Source of the DNA: Archilochus colubris
Taxonomy: Eukaryota; Chordata; Aves; Apodiformes; Trochilidae
Length of the DNA stretch: 64,000 bases
NCBI GenBank assembly: GCA_023079485.1
Contig: CM041115.1
Location: 27,777,505-27,841,504, forward strand
Reading direction: 5' to 3'
The notes below the pieces were generated by a model. It did not search any database. It was not told the origin of the DNA and worked only from the letters and a program-made list of their open reading frames with translations. Each line of letters starts with the position of its first letter. The first letter of the stretch is position 1. Positions 50,164-61,375 of this stretch are shown here, in pieces. A program made the translations under genes and the position numbers.

Positions 50164-51059
50164 CCTTATTTGTTTCATGGGCCCTTTCCCTTGGATTTGA
50201 AGCTACATGTTTACTGGCTACACTAGTCCATAATGCATGAGAAAAATAAGACAATCAGTCATAAATTTAGCCTGCAGTGCTGACTCTCACTGCATGGTGA
50301 GAAAGAGAGATGTGTCATCTCCAAGCCCCCCAGAAATGTCCCAGGAGAGCTGCAGTGCAGGCTTATCTCCATCACAATTTCCATCCTACCAGAAAAGGAC
50401 AAAACAGAGAGCCCAAAGCTACTGCTCTCTGAAATCCATAGTCACCAAATGTCTTTATTACCTTTTGCTTAAGGAACCCTAAAACATTATTAAAGTGAAT
50501 TAGTAGAAAGACAAGTTCAGCGTGGCATCATTGCAGGCAAGATCTGCTTTGGGATGCAGAAATGAGGTTATTGTGGGTAATCACTGTGCTCTACAGACAT
50601 GCCAAAGATAAACACAAAGAGCAGAAAGAAGCATTTAAAGACACTAGTAAGGATAAAGAAAAAGGGAATACATACTACACAGAAATAAAAGTGAGGCTGA
50701 GAACTCAAAGGGCCACAACAGCAATCACAGTCTGGGGTTAACAGGGGCAAAACTAAAAATAATTTTACAGATGGAATAGATCATTCAGGAGGTGGTATAT
50801 ATTACATAGTTGCCTACGACAGAGGAACAGACCTCGATGGCCAAGAAGAATTCCTTCCACTCCCCTAGCCCTATGCAGTATCCCTAGCTGAAAAAAAAAA
50901 AATAAATTTTAAAAAAGTATACAAATGCCCATTTGTAAAAAAATCATTTATTTGCAGAATGTTGAATGCTGAAAGCATGCCCTAAGCGTTAAATACACTT
51001 ACAGAGAATATGACCCTTTAATATCAACACTTGCTGGAACTCAGCTTCTGGATTTTTTC
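50164..51059. other. unrecognised spacer
   Basis: A-rich run near 50890-50900. No gene or repeat family recognised. Confidence 0.5.
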
Positions 51060-51690
51060 TGTTCTGGAAGTTCACAGGGCTCCCACAGTGGCCTTACCAG
51101 TGGTGACCAGAGAGAAAGGTCCACTTCTCTTGAATCTGCATGAAGCACTCCCTCTAATGCAGCCCCAGGCACCACTGGCCAACTTTGCCACAATGGCACA
51201 GTGCTCTCTCATGTTCAACTTGCTGCCCACAGAACCCTAAAGTTCTGTTCCACAAAGCTGCTACCTGGACAAACAGCCCCCAGCACGTACTGGTATCTAC
51301 TAGTTAGCATCCTCCAACTAGGCTATGTGCCTCTGAGCTCTGCCATGCAGCCAATTTTCATTATACTTCACTATCTACTCATCCAGCTCATGCTTTAACA
51401 GCTTTTCTGTGGAGAACTTAAGGGAGACAATGTCAAAAGTCTTACTGAAATCAAGGTAGACCATATCCACTTCTATTTTCTCAGCTATCAAGTCAGTTAT
51501 TTCACTGTAGAAAGTTACCATGACTTCCCCTTGGTGAATCCATACTAACTACTCCCTGTCCCTCTCTTGTCATTTGTGTGTCTGAAAATGTTATCCTGCA
51601 CTTGTTGTTCAGGCACCCAGGAGATGCTGACCAGTTTGTAGTTCTGTAGGTCCTCCACTTGCCCTTTTGGAATACCGTAAAGGTGTTTGT
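51060..51690 (-). repeat. CR1 LINE, old internally deleted copy
   Basis: Minus-strand. The right part (51380-51690) matches RT around motif A (the complement of CTTACTGAAATCAAGGTAGA encodes a decayed YLDFSK.F). The left part (51060-51330) matches the later LVD..LNMS..CA segment and its surroundings. The RT palm block between them (VPQGS and FADD) is missing. No tail. It is more diverged than other copies. Confidence 0.8.
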
Positions 51691-51701
51691 TCTTCAAACA
51701 C

Positions 51702-51880
51702 AGAATTGCAGAATCACAGAGTGGTTTGGTTTAAAAGGGAGCTTAAACATCATTTAGTCCGATCCCCTTGCCATGTGCAGGAACATCCTTCACTCGATCA
51801 GGTTGCTCAATGCCCCATCTAACTTGACCTTGAACACTTCCAGGAAGGGGGCATCTACCTCCACTGCTCTCCCAGGGGAA
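51702..51880 (-). repeat. CR1 LINE 3' end fragment
   Basis: Degraded octamer tail (CAGAATTGCAGAATCACAGAG), then the 3'-UTR with GATCCCCTTGCCATGTGCAGG and GGTTGCTCAATGCCCCATC. It lies directly right of an older CR1 fragment and ends near 51880. Confidence 0.88.
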
Positions 51881-53239
51881 GATAAAAAAGTGAATGACGG
51901 TAACAGACATAAAGGTTGAAGAAAAAAAAATCCTAGAATAGTTTTAATTAAGTAATAATAACGACAGCTATGGTAAATTACAAATATATACAAATATGTA
52001 AATACGGAGCCTGTGCTCCTCAGGTGCTAAGTACATCCTGACCAGAAAAATGCCACACTCTACAGCAAACGAGGATGCTTAAGTACAGGGTCCTTATTCA
52101 GTTTCTAAATGATGACTGAACCATCACATCTTATGTACAGTCACAACTTCCAAATTAAATGCTGATGTTGGTACACTCATCTCAAGTACAGCTGCACCCC
52201 CTTTTACACACCTCTGCTGACTGTGCCTGCCTTCAGATGTCTGAAGTGTCTCAGAGGCCTAGCACAGACCCAGAGTCCAGGGAAAAGGTGGCTAAAGAGC
52301 CTACTGGATAATTCTTTTGTCTCTGAGCCTAGATAAGCTTCTGATTCAATAAAATGGTCAAGAGAGAACTCTTTAGCAGCCCTCCTTTGGGAGACACTGG
52401 TGCCCAGAAGCACCACTAATCTTTGCCTTACAGATGCTCCCTTCCCTGCTTCACTGTCACTGTGCCATCCCACCCATACCTCCAGCACCAGTCACAAAAG
52501 TACAACACAAGGTAACTCAAGAAAGGTCATGAGCAAATAGACAAACAGTCTGCTGACAAAGCCCAAGTCCAGAATTTGGAAGTAGGCTTAATATCTACTT
52601 GCACACACTACAGGATTAACATCTGCATGAAGAGCACACACTGGGACAGAAAAATCTTATTCTTGTTAATTTTTTTGTTTACAGTCAAAGTAAATGGACT
52701 CATATCTTTTCTCAGTGCTTAAGTGTTGAGTGTTGCAGGATTAGTGCTATGGTCAAAAACATCCCCCTCTTTTGATCAGTGTCTAACCTTGAAAAGTTAA
52801 TTCAGAATGGAAGCTTGTCTTACGTGTTCTTTTTACCTACTCTAATCAAGTATGTCATACTTAGGCAGAAATACATGCTTTTCCATTCCTGAAATGCAAT
52901 TTTTACCTGCTAAGGACTAGAAATTTTATCATCATCCATCAAAATACCAGGAATGCAAATTAGAAGGAAAAATTTATTTAAGCACATTTGACTACTGTCC
53001 ATAAAGATGGACATTCTTTGAAAGGTTCAGCTTATGAACGGGAACTCACACACACTAGGAACTTAATGAAGACCCAAAAAGGTAGGAAGGCTATTTATCA
53101 TTTCCATTACTGAAAAATAGCAGATTAAATATAACAACTACTGATCTTGATATTTACACAATGCAGTGAGAAAGGAAATATGGAGTCTAGTGCTTATGAA
53201 CATATAAAATTTTTCTATATAAATATACATGCAGAAAAG
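51881..53239. other. unrecognised spacer between CR1 copies
   Basis: No gene or repeat family recognised. It borders the truncated 3' end of the long CR1 that begins at 53240. The 94-codon minus frame at 52204-52488 shows no domain. Confidence 0.5.
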
Positions 53240-54970
53240 TTAACCACAGAAAACAAACCTTATTTTGTCCAGGTCCAGTCTGTCCAGGTTCCTCTGTAAA
53301 GCCTTTTTACCATCCAGCACACTGACACTCCTTCCCAACTTGATGTCATCTGAGAACTTACTGAGGGTGCATCCAATTCCCTCATCAAGATCATTAATAA
53401 AGATGTTAAACAGGAATGACCCCAGTACTGAGCCCTGGGGGACACCACTCAAGACTGGCTGCCAGCTGGATTTAACTCCACTGTCCACAATTTTCTGGGC
53501 CAGGCCACCCAGACAGTGTTTAACCCAGCAGAGTATATGCCCATCCAAGCCATGGGCAGACAGCTTTTCCATGAGAATGTTATGGGGGACGGTGTTTTAG
53601 GCTTTACTGAAGTCCAGGTAGACTACATCAACAGCCTTTCCCTCCTCCTCTACACAGGTCATCTTGTCATAGAATGAGATTAGGTTTGTCAAGCAGGATC
53701 TGCCCTCCATGAGCCCATGTTGGCTGGGCCTGATTGTCTGGTTGACCTTTAACTGCTCTATGATGGCTCCTGAGATTATCCATTCCATGACCTTCCCTGG
53801 CACCAAGGTGAGACTGACAGGTCAGTAATTATCGGGATCCTCTTTCCAACCTTTCTTGAAGGTGGGTGTCACATTTGCCAGTCTCCTATGGGACATCCCC
53901 AGTTAGCCAGGACTTCTGAAAGATGATGGAGGAGACTTAGCAACCATATCTGCCAACTCCCTTAGCACTCTAGGGTGTAAACCATTCATCCCTATCAACT
54001 TTTGAGTGTCTAGCTTATGAAGCAGATCAACAACCATTTCCTCATGGATTACACAGGGCCCAATCTGTTCCCCATCTCTGTCTTCTATCTTGAGGGACTG
54101 TGTGCCCAGGGAACAATTTGTCTTGCTATTAAAGGCTGATGAAAAGAAAGCATTAAGTACCTCAGCCTTTTCTTAATCCTCAGTCACTGTGTTTCCCTCT
54201 GTATCTAGTAAAGGAGGGAAATAGGATAGAGATTCTCCCTAGTCCTCCTCCTATTGTTGATATATTTATTGAAACATTTATTGTTATTTTTCACCACAGT
54301 GGACAAGTTCCAATTGGGCCTTGGACCTTCTAATTTTCTCTCTGAACAGCTCCACTGCATCTTTGTAATTCTTATAAGCTGCCTGTCCCCTCTGCCAAAG
54401 ACCAGAAACTTTCTTTTTGTCTCTGAGTTCCAGCCAAAGCACTCTCCTCATCCAGGCTGAACTCCTTCCTCTTCGGCTTGTCTTCTGTGACTGGGGATGG
54501 TCAGCTCCTGCACCTCTAAAAAAATCTCCTTAAAGTACGACCAGCCCTCCTGGGCTCCTATGCCCTTCAGAACTGCCTCCCGAGGGACTCTCTCAACCAT
54601 GGTGTGGAAGAGATCAGAGTCTGCACTCCTGAAATCCAAGGTGGCTGTTCTGGAGACTGCACTCCTTGCTTCATTAAAAATTGAAAACTTTACCATTTCC
54701 TGGTCACTTTGCCCAAGACAACCTCCAACCATGACATCTCCCACAAGACCTTCTCTATTAACAAACAGCAGGTTCAGATGTGTTGACTCACTCACCATCT
54801 GCAACAAGTATTTATCTCCTACACATTCTAGCAACCTTCAGGACTGTTCCCTTTCTGCTGTATTATATTTCCAGAAGATATCTGGAAAGCTGAAGTCCTC
54901 CATGAAAACAAGAGGTAGAGACCATGAGACATTACCCAGCTCTCTGTAAAGTACCTTATCCACCTCTTCA
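53240..54970 (-). repeat. long CR1 LINE, ORF2 reverse transcriptase segment (3' end missing)
   Basis: Minus-strand. From its truncated 3' edge at 53240 the copy carries FSDDIKL (catalytic DD retained, near 53340-53360), [20 protein letters not shown] near 53380-53450, and motif A VDVVYLDFSKA at 53600-53635. Motif A is followed at once by a TAA (53597-53599) where the family has phenylalanine; the frame is otherwise open from 53806 to 53240. Further back, the segment linking endonuclease and RT (54448-54834, with LVGDVMVGGCLG and ATLDFRSADSDLF) is in another frame. ORF2's end, the 3'-UTR and the octamers are absent. Confidence 0.94.
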
Positions 54971-55228
54971 TAGAATTACAGAACCATAGAATTATCAAGG
55001 CTGGAAAAGACCTCTAAGATCATTGAGTCCCTCTGTCCATCCTACAACCCCTAACCACTAAACCATCCACTGTAGCTCTTCATCTGCCCCTCTTCAAAAC
55101 ATCTTCAGGGATGGTGTCCCCATCACCTCCCTAGGAAACCTTACCATTCCTTCTGTGAAGTTTTTCCTAATATCTAACCTGAACCTATGATGGTGGAGCT
55201 TTACCCCATTTTCCTCTTGTCCTCTTGT
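54971..55228 (-). repeat. CR1 LINE 3' end nested in the long CR1
   Basis: CATAGAATTACAGAACCATAG tail followed by GGCTGGAAAAGACCTCTAAG and CCTAACCACTAAACCATCC, a 3'-UTR type related to the copy at 2089. The outer CR1 reads straight across when this segment is left out, and TCAT occurs at both borders (54968-54971, 55228-55231), a possible short duplication or microhomology. Confidence 0.92.
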
Positions 55229-55790
55229 CATCCTGGTTGGGTAATCTGTAGCAGACTCCCATGATGATGTCAGTCATATTGACCTTTCCCTTGATTCTAA
55301 CCCATAAGCTCTCAACCTTGTCATCAGCATCATTAATTTCTAGACAATCATAATTCTCCCTTACAGAGAGGGATAACCCACCACCTCTCCTTCCTTGCCT
55401 ATTTCTTTTGAAAAGTTGGTAGCCATCAATCACAGTATTCTAACAGAGTTATCCCACCATGTTTCTGTGATGGCAACTATATCATAGTTTTCCATCTGCC
55501 CAATAGCCTCCAGTTGCTCCTGCTTGTTACCCATGCTGCATGCATTAGTGCAGATGAGCCTCAGCTGGGCCACCTTTGGATAGGAGAATTCCCTGACCCT
55601 CTTGACCATAGTCAAATGTTTCCATAGTAACCAACCTCTCACCAATTCTTTTGTTCCTCCTGCCACAAGGAATATCATTCTCCTCCTTCAAAGAGAACCA
55701 AGATTGTAAGACCTTACTAGCACCCTGCTCTTCCACAAGCAGTCATGTTGCATCCAGACTCCTCTCTAGAGGCCCCAGTTTCACCCCTGT
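55229..55790 (-). repeat. long CR1 LINE, ORF2 endonuclease domain
   Basis: Apurinic-type endonuclease domain of CR1 ORF2 in two frames. The N-terminal piece (complement of 55430-55600) has LICTNACSMGNKQEQLEA and ENYDIVAITETWWDNS, including the catalytic glutamate of TETW. The next piece (55433 down to 55229) has GYQLFKRNRQGRRGGG, VESLWVRIKGK and VCYRLPNQDD. A frameshift near 55433 separates them. Few stops otherwise. The piece ends at the nested CR1. Confidence 0.93.
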
Positions 55791-56995
55791 CCCCCTTCAT
55801 ACCTAGTTTAAAGCCCTGTCTATGAGCCATGACAGCTCCTGTCCTAGGACCCTTTTTTCCTTGCAGGATAAGCTACACACATCAGGTGGTCAGCAGGCCT
55901 GGTCTCCTGTAAATTGAGCCATGGTCAAAAAATCCAAACCCCTGCCAGCAGCACCAGGCTCAGAGCGTCGTACTGATCTGCTGGCTCATCCTGATTAGTC
56001 CCTCATCATTCCCCACAACTGGAGGGATAGAGGGGAACACTGCTTGTGTTCCTGATCCCTTAACCAGCTGACCCAGGGACCTGAAATCTCTCTTAATTGC
56101 CCCTGTACTTCTGGTAGTTACCTCATCACTACCTACTTGAAAGATAAGTAATGGGTAATAATCTGTGGGTTTAACTAGGGTGGGGAGTTTATACCATTAC
56201 ATCCTTAATCCTGGCCCCAGGGAGGGAACAGACTTCCCTAAGAAGAGGATCTTGTCTGCGTATAGGGCCTTCCACCCCCTTAGGAGTGATTCATCTATGA
56301 CAAGGACCTGCCTTTTTTTCTTAACTGCAGAGATCTTGATGAGAGGCACAGTCTGACTTGGCTGTCGGAGACACCCCCAGGTTTGGTGAACTGTCTTCAT
56401 CACCATTTGGCTCCCTTTGCAAAGCACTGAATCTATTATTCAAGGTCACCTGGGGAGGTGGAACGGATACCCCAGGGACATACTTACCATGCCATTTACA
56501 CTGTACAGGGACTTGTTGCCACTGCTCACTATCTTTCAGGCCATTGTTCTTGATCAGGTGGAGAGAGGACAGGGAGAGCTCTGAGCCAAGAGCCTCGCCT
56601 GATGGTTGAACCTGCTTCAGGGAGGCTGAGTCATGACACCAATGGTCTGTTCTCCCTCTCACATTCCCTGATATTCCTCAGCTCCTTGACTTCCTCCTTC
56701 AGCTGTGTAACCACGATAAACTGATCATTTATCTGCACGCATCTCAGACAGCTCATCTCTCTACCAATCTCTGCTGTACAGACTCAGGCATTCCTCACAA
56801 CCAGAGTCCTGGCTCCCCACATGTCTGTGGGGGACCTCCATCTGGGTTGCCACAGTCTTGCTAGCAGCAGTTTTTGCCTGGGATGGAGCCATACTAAAAC
56901 TTCCCTGGGGGGACAGTGACCACAAGTTCAGCTGCCTCTGGAGTCAACAGGTTCTCAGAGTCCTGCTGCCTGCCCTGCTTGTGTGAATTGCCTCC
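55791..56995 (-). repeat. long CR1 LINE, ORF1 (coiled coil and esterase-like domain) and possible 5' region
   Basis: ORF1 appears to start at an ATG at 56892 (MAPSQAKTAASK), with a Cys pair (GCEEC) shortly after. A coiled-coil-like stretch (QLKEEVKELRNIRECERE) lies near 56655-56710. An SGNH/GDSL-esterase-like segment begins with RQVLVIDESLLRG at about 56275-56313; the serine of the GDSL block is at 56287-56289, and its preceding GD is changed to DE. The frame continues past a TAA through TDYYPLLIFQVGSDE, RDFRSLGQLVKGSG and GFGFFDHGSIY to about 55861, where the expected terminal D-x-x-H motif is destroyed by stops. Esterase domains in ORF1 of CR1-clade elements are known. The 5' boundary beyond about 56995 is uncertain. 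Confidence 0.85.
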
Positions 56996-59639
56996 AGCAA
57001 ACAGCCACATCCCTCTTTGACCAGTCCTGATTACTATGCTCCAGGTCACTCACACTCCCCAGGGGAGTTTAAATCTCCTCGTGGATGCCTGGACACTTCC
57101 CCCCCGCTGTGATGGATGGGCTGGGCAAGCAAGCTTATGGGTTTCTTTCTGTGGTTCTGGGCAGCTGTACAGAGTGCCCTGAACTCCATAACTCCCTGTA
57201 CAGCATGATCTCTCCATGTGCCCCTGGCCTTGCCGAAGGTTTTCACTGTCACCACCTTTGCTGGTCACTGAACCAATCTCCCAAGTAACAGTTTCACTGC
57301 ATTTAAATGTAAGGGTTCTCCCACATAAATCAGTGCAAGAGCTAGGACTGGGAATTCCAGGCTGGTCACTATTGAGCTGGTCTGTAACCACTTGTTTTTC
57401 CTGCTTAACATCACTGGCTGGTGATTTCAAAGCAATTGCACCATCATGTGTGCTTAAATCAAGTGCTGTCCTGGAGTAACATAAGCACACATACCAGTCT
57501 GAACATCTGTGTCCCACAAGAAGCCAGAAATCTATTCTCTGGACGCCAAACAGGAATGACAACACACCCAAATGGTTGTGTTTATAGAAGCCCTGGGGAG
57601 CTATTGACCTAGTGCATATGACTCAAAAAGTTGCCCTGCTCGTGGTCATACCTCCTTCACCAAGGAAACAGTTTGCAGAAGAACAGGCTTGTTAAAATAG
57701 AGACAGTACCTGTGTTTCATATGCAGAATATGACTGTACAAATAACATCTATTGCTGAGGGAGCCACACACCTAAGAAGATAAGAGGTTGGTCTTCACTC
57801 AACATCAGAAGGGGAATGACACAACTCCACTAGGTTTGTATTCTCTGTGACTTGGCACAACTAAAATATTTGGACAAACACTGTTGTCCCAGTACCATGA
57901 ATTTCTGAAGCTATTGATCACCCCATTTCCAGGCTAGTGATGAAAACATAATCCCACTGAGTGACAGCCTCCAAACCTTTGCTGCTCCCAAGATGCCATG
58001 AGTAGAGAAGCAGACAGACAGTGCCTTAGCTTGTGTGACAGCACATTAAGCTGCCACAGAGCACAGCACTCATCATTGTCCTGGTTTGGCAAATCCTTGT
58101 GTCTGCCTGAACCATATTGACATTTCTGGATGACATGAACTACCGTCTTGACAGAGCATGAGATGAAATATCCTTTGTCATACGGGTGATACTCAGCAAA
58201 ATCCTTTCAGAAGGATATGACTTTGCTGTGACTTTGACAGCTCAGTTCAAGCTTATTAGAATAAATATATTTCCATCTTAAGTAAAATTATTAAAATTAG
58301 GTCCTTGTTTGGGTAGCTGCATAGATGAGAGCAATTTAACCTTGATAATTCATTACAGATAAATCTTGCAGGAGGGAGGACCCCTTAGAAGCAAATCAAG
58401 GTGAGGGCTCAAAGTAGCAGGATGTTTCCATGTGACCCTTAGGAGCTGTTAGTTTTCATCTTTCCTAGTGCTTCTTTAAGAGCTTCAGAAATCTGGGGGC
58501 TTATCTTACATTTCAGTGAAAACACTGTATAGGTGCAGTTCATTTTATTCAGCAAAAAGGCACTAAAAAAAGCATGAAATGGCAAGTAAAAATAAGTATT
58601 TTAAACAAAAGTTATTTATTATCTAAATTTCAAATATCCTAATGAGAAATCTCTGTATTTTGAATCATTCCCACACTTAATCTCATAAATTCAAATATTT
58701 CATAACATACTAAGGGCAAATATACACCATGACTTGCTTTATTTTACTAGTTAGAGGAAGTAGCATAGTTCCCAAATCAAACACCAGTATGTACCTGAGT
58801 TGTGTTGTTCACATGGTACCACTAAGTCTCCACAGAAGTCTGGGGCTGTAGGGCTTATTTAGCAGCACTAGAAAAGAGCAGCGTGTCCCTTCAGCCTCAT
58901 CACAAGGAGCCTTGGGAGCAGATTGGGTGCACTCAGCAAATCCCCAGGCCAGAGGAGAGGATTGCAGTGTTTCTGCAGCATCACCTGGGCTTTGGTACGG
59001 GGATACATGCTGACCACTGCAGACACAGCTCCTATCCTGCCTCAGATCCCACCCCAGCAGCTATCCTGGCTGGCTGCAGCACAGCAGCAAAGCTGAATGA
59101 GCAAAATTCACTCTTGCTCACACTCTGCAGAGATGCTATGACATGCTGGACTCAGTGGCAATGCTTTAGACAATGGCACTCAAGGAGGAAAGCTCCTTCT
59201 CAGATGAAATCAAACCAAGGGAACTATAGTGGTCATAGTAACAACCTGAATATATTTGCCTAACACCTGTTTCTCTGGAAGTGTCAAATATGGAAGGTAG
59301 TGTAAATGATTTTTAAAAATTGCCTTCTACTTTTCTGGGGCATATGATGTTATGATTTAGAAGCAAAATGCAGCTGTTTAGGGGAACATTCAACTCCGTG
59401 CTTCTCTCAGAGAAGCATGCTGCCTTCTATCCCCCTACAATTGTTCCACCTCCCAGTAGTAATATACCATTTATATATACACAACACCTCAAAAATTGAC
59501 CTCAGAGTCCCATAGCACCTGGCCTCCCACATCCTCCTGTGTGTCCATGCCCCAAATATAGCAGTATCTTTTTTTACCCGAATCATTTGAAGAGGACACA
59601 TTACCTGAATTTTTAACTGTTTGCCATGAATAAAAGGTG
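56996..59639. other. unrecognised stretch, left part possibly CR1 5' region
   Basis: 57000-57570 has a 173-codon minus-strand frame (57050-57571) directly upstream of the CR1 ORF1. It could be 5' untranslated CR1 or host DNA; I recognise no domain. 57600-59640 shows no gene or repeat family. A TGTCCTGGTTTGG string at 58077 resembles an LTR start but nothing after it supports one. Confidence 0.4.
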
Positions 59640-60070
59640 ATGTACGAGCCTTAGATTCATGCAGTGGTGTGTTGGAAGCAGGGGGCGACAGGCTCCCATG
59701 AGAAGCTGCTGGAATCTACCCCAGTTCCAATTCCAGCCCTGCCTCTGCCCAAGGCCAAGCAGACATGGGAAGCTGGATGTGCCTTTGCAAACAACATATT
59801 TGAGAAAGGGAAAATGAAAGTGTAAAAACAGACCTGCAGAGAAGGGAAGATGAGGAGGTGAGAGCAATGCCAGAGCAAAGACACCGAGGTCATTGAGGAA
59901 GAATAGGGAGAAGGTCCTGAGTAGAGTTTTCTTCACAGCTCATGTTGAGAAGGCAGCTGTCCCCTGGCAGCCCATGGAGGAGCACAGTGGAGTGGTCCCT
60001 GAAGGATCACGGTGGGTAGATGTGGAGCTGCCCCAAGGGGATATCACAGGTGGGCAGAGAAAAGCAAATA
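59640..60070 (+). mobile_element. partial ERVL-type LTR
   Basis: Segments GGGAAGCTGGATGTGCC, TTTGCAAACAACATATTTG, AACAGACCTGCAGAGAAGG, GATGAGGAGGTGAGAGCAAT and GGCAGCCCATGGAGGAGCAC occur in the order found in the U3 part of avian ERVL LTRs, plus strand. The downstream half (the GTGAACTGACC block seen at 41770) is missing, so it is a fragment. The 107-codon frame on the other strand is a by-product. Confidence 0.55.
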
Positions 60071-60668
60071 TGACATGCTTTATGACATGATATTTGTGGT
60101 TATGCAGGGATAGCTTGGTTTACTACGTAATTTAATTTAAGTGCAGGACCTTTTTAGACATGGCTAGAATTCTGTAAATGTAATTCCCACAGTTAAATAA
60201 TTATGCATGATTAAATCTATGTGCACAAGCACAACCAACTGACAGTGGAAGGTACACTTCCAGTTCCACCAACACCTTTCTTGCATTGTAGCAGCCTACA
60301 GTCTTCTGTGAGCTCTTCCATTATTCAATTTAAAATTCTTAGTGTTGTCCACCCTTATTTTTTTCAATTTCATCAGTAATACTATGTCAGTAAGCAAAAC
60401 AAACTTGTTACAGTGCCCTCCCTTAGACTTTTGGATTTGATTTTTCTCCAGTAAGATAAAACCTGGAATCTATCCGTGAAAGGTACCTAGGAATTAAACA
60501 CTCCAGAAGCCAAAAATCCTCAAAGAAGAATAACTGTACTTTCATCAAAAATAGTTTAATCTAAGTGTGTGAATTTAGCATAATACTGAATTGGTCATCA
60601 AAACACTGCCAGGGGGTCAGCAACATCACAAGAAAGCACTAGAAGTGTGTTTCAGGAATGTTTTCATG
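60071..60668. other. unrecognised AT-rich spacer
   Basis: No gene or repeat family recognised. Confidence 0.5.
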
Positions 60669-61375
60669 TGTCCTGATTTGGGCCAGGGTAGAACTAATTT
60701 TCTGTCTTATAATTTTGCTTTCTGATAAGTTTGTAAGTAGCTGCACTTGCTGAAATTAACAGCAAGTTTCTCAGTCAGTGTCTGCTTCTAGGACTGGTAA
60801 CACTCAATGTTTATAGTAACTGTTAAAGAATGTTACGCAGAACAGGGCCACTGCTCAGTTCTGAGGAACATCTTGTGCTCCAGAAAGAGAAAAGCAATAA
60901 AGAGGTCACACCTGCAACTGTCTTTTAGGGAGGAGCAGACAAGATAAATGACCAAAATTGACTGAACAGAGTATTCCATCCCATACACATAAATTTGAAG
61001 AATTTTGACAAGGGTCAAAACACTTCTTTTGCCCCTTCCTTCAGCCTTTTGCCTTCACCTGTCCCTGTTTGCTTCAGCATCCTTAAAGGATTCCATCTGT
61101 TTGTCTGCCTGTGGTCCTGATCTGTGCCAGGTTGAATCTGTGTGTTCCTGCCTCCAGCTCCCGACTGCTGCTGATTACAGGATTCCAGTCTGGACTTTCC
61201 CAGGGCTGCCCTGCAGTCTTTGTGGTGATGTGAGCGTTACTGGGGGAAGTGGGGAGCTGCATGGCTCAGTGGAACACTCAGCACCTTCGGGCCGGTGGGC
61301 TAAGCAGGCTGTGCCCATCTCCAAGATGTCCTCCATGGGGGGCAAACTGGGGCCACGCTTGCTTACTTAGGGAGA
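60669..61375 (+). mobile_element. LTR-like block of a second endogenous-retrovirus family
   Basis: It starts TGTCCTGATTTGGGCCAGGG, a typical avian LTR start with the TG dinucleotide. A TATTCCATCCCATACACATAA segment near 60972-60992 resembles the promoter-proximal block of these LTRs. The GC-rich 3' part (61110-61370) fits an R/U5-like region only loosely, and the end is uncertain. The part at 60709-60806 is matched in inverse orientation by window positions 1-100. No internal retroviral genes are seen. Confidence 0.5.

Noticed and set aside
57050..57571. 173-codon minus-strand frame, longest or nearly longest in the window
   Set aside because: It lies just upstream of the CR1 ORF1 and contains no ORF1-like or host domain that I can recognise; it may be CR1 5' sequence, so no separate gene was called.
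58077..58095. TGTCCTGGTTTGG string resembling an avian LTR start
   Set aside because: The sequence after it does not follow the LTR pattern seen at 60669, and no matching end was found.
58883..59263. 126-codon plus-strand frame
   Set aside because: No domain, no splice signals and no codon pattern supporting a gene.
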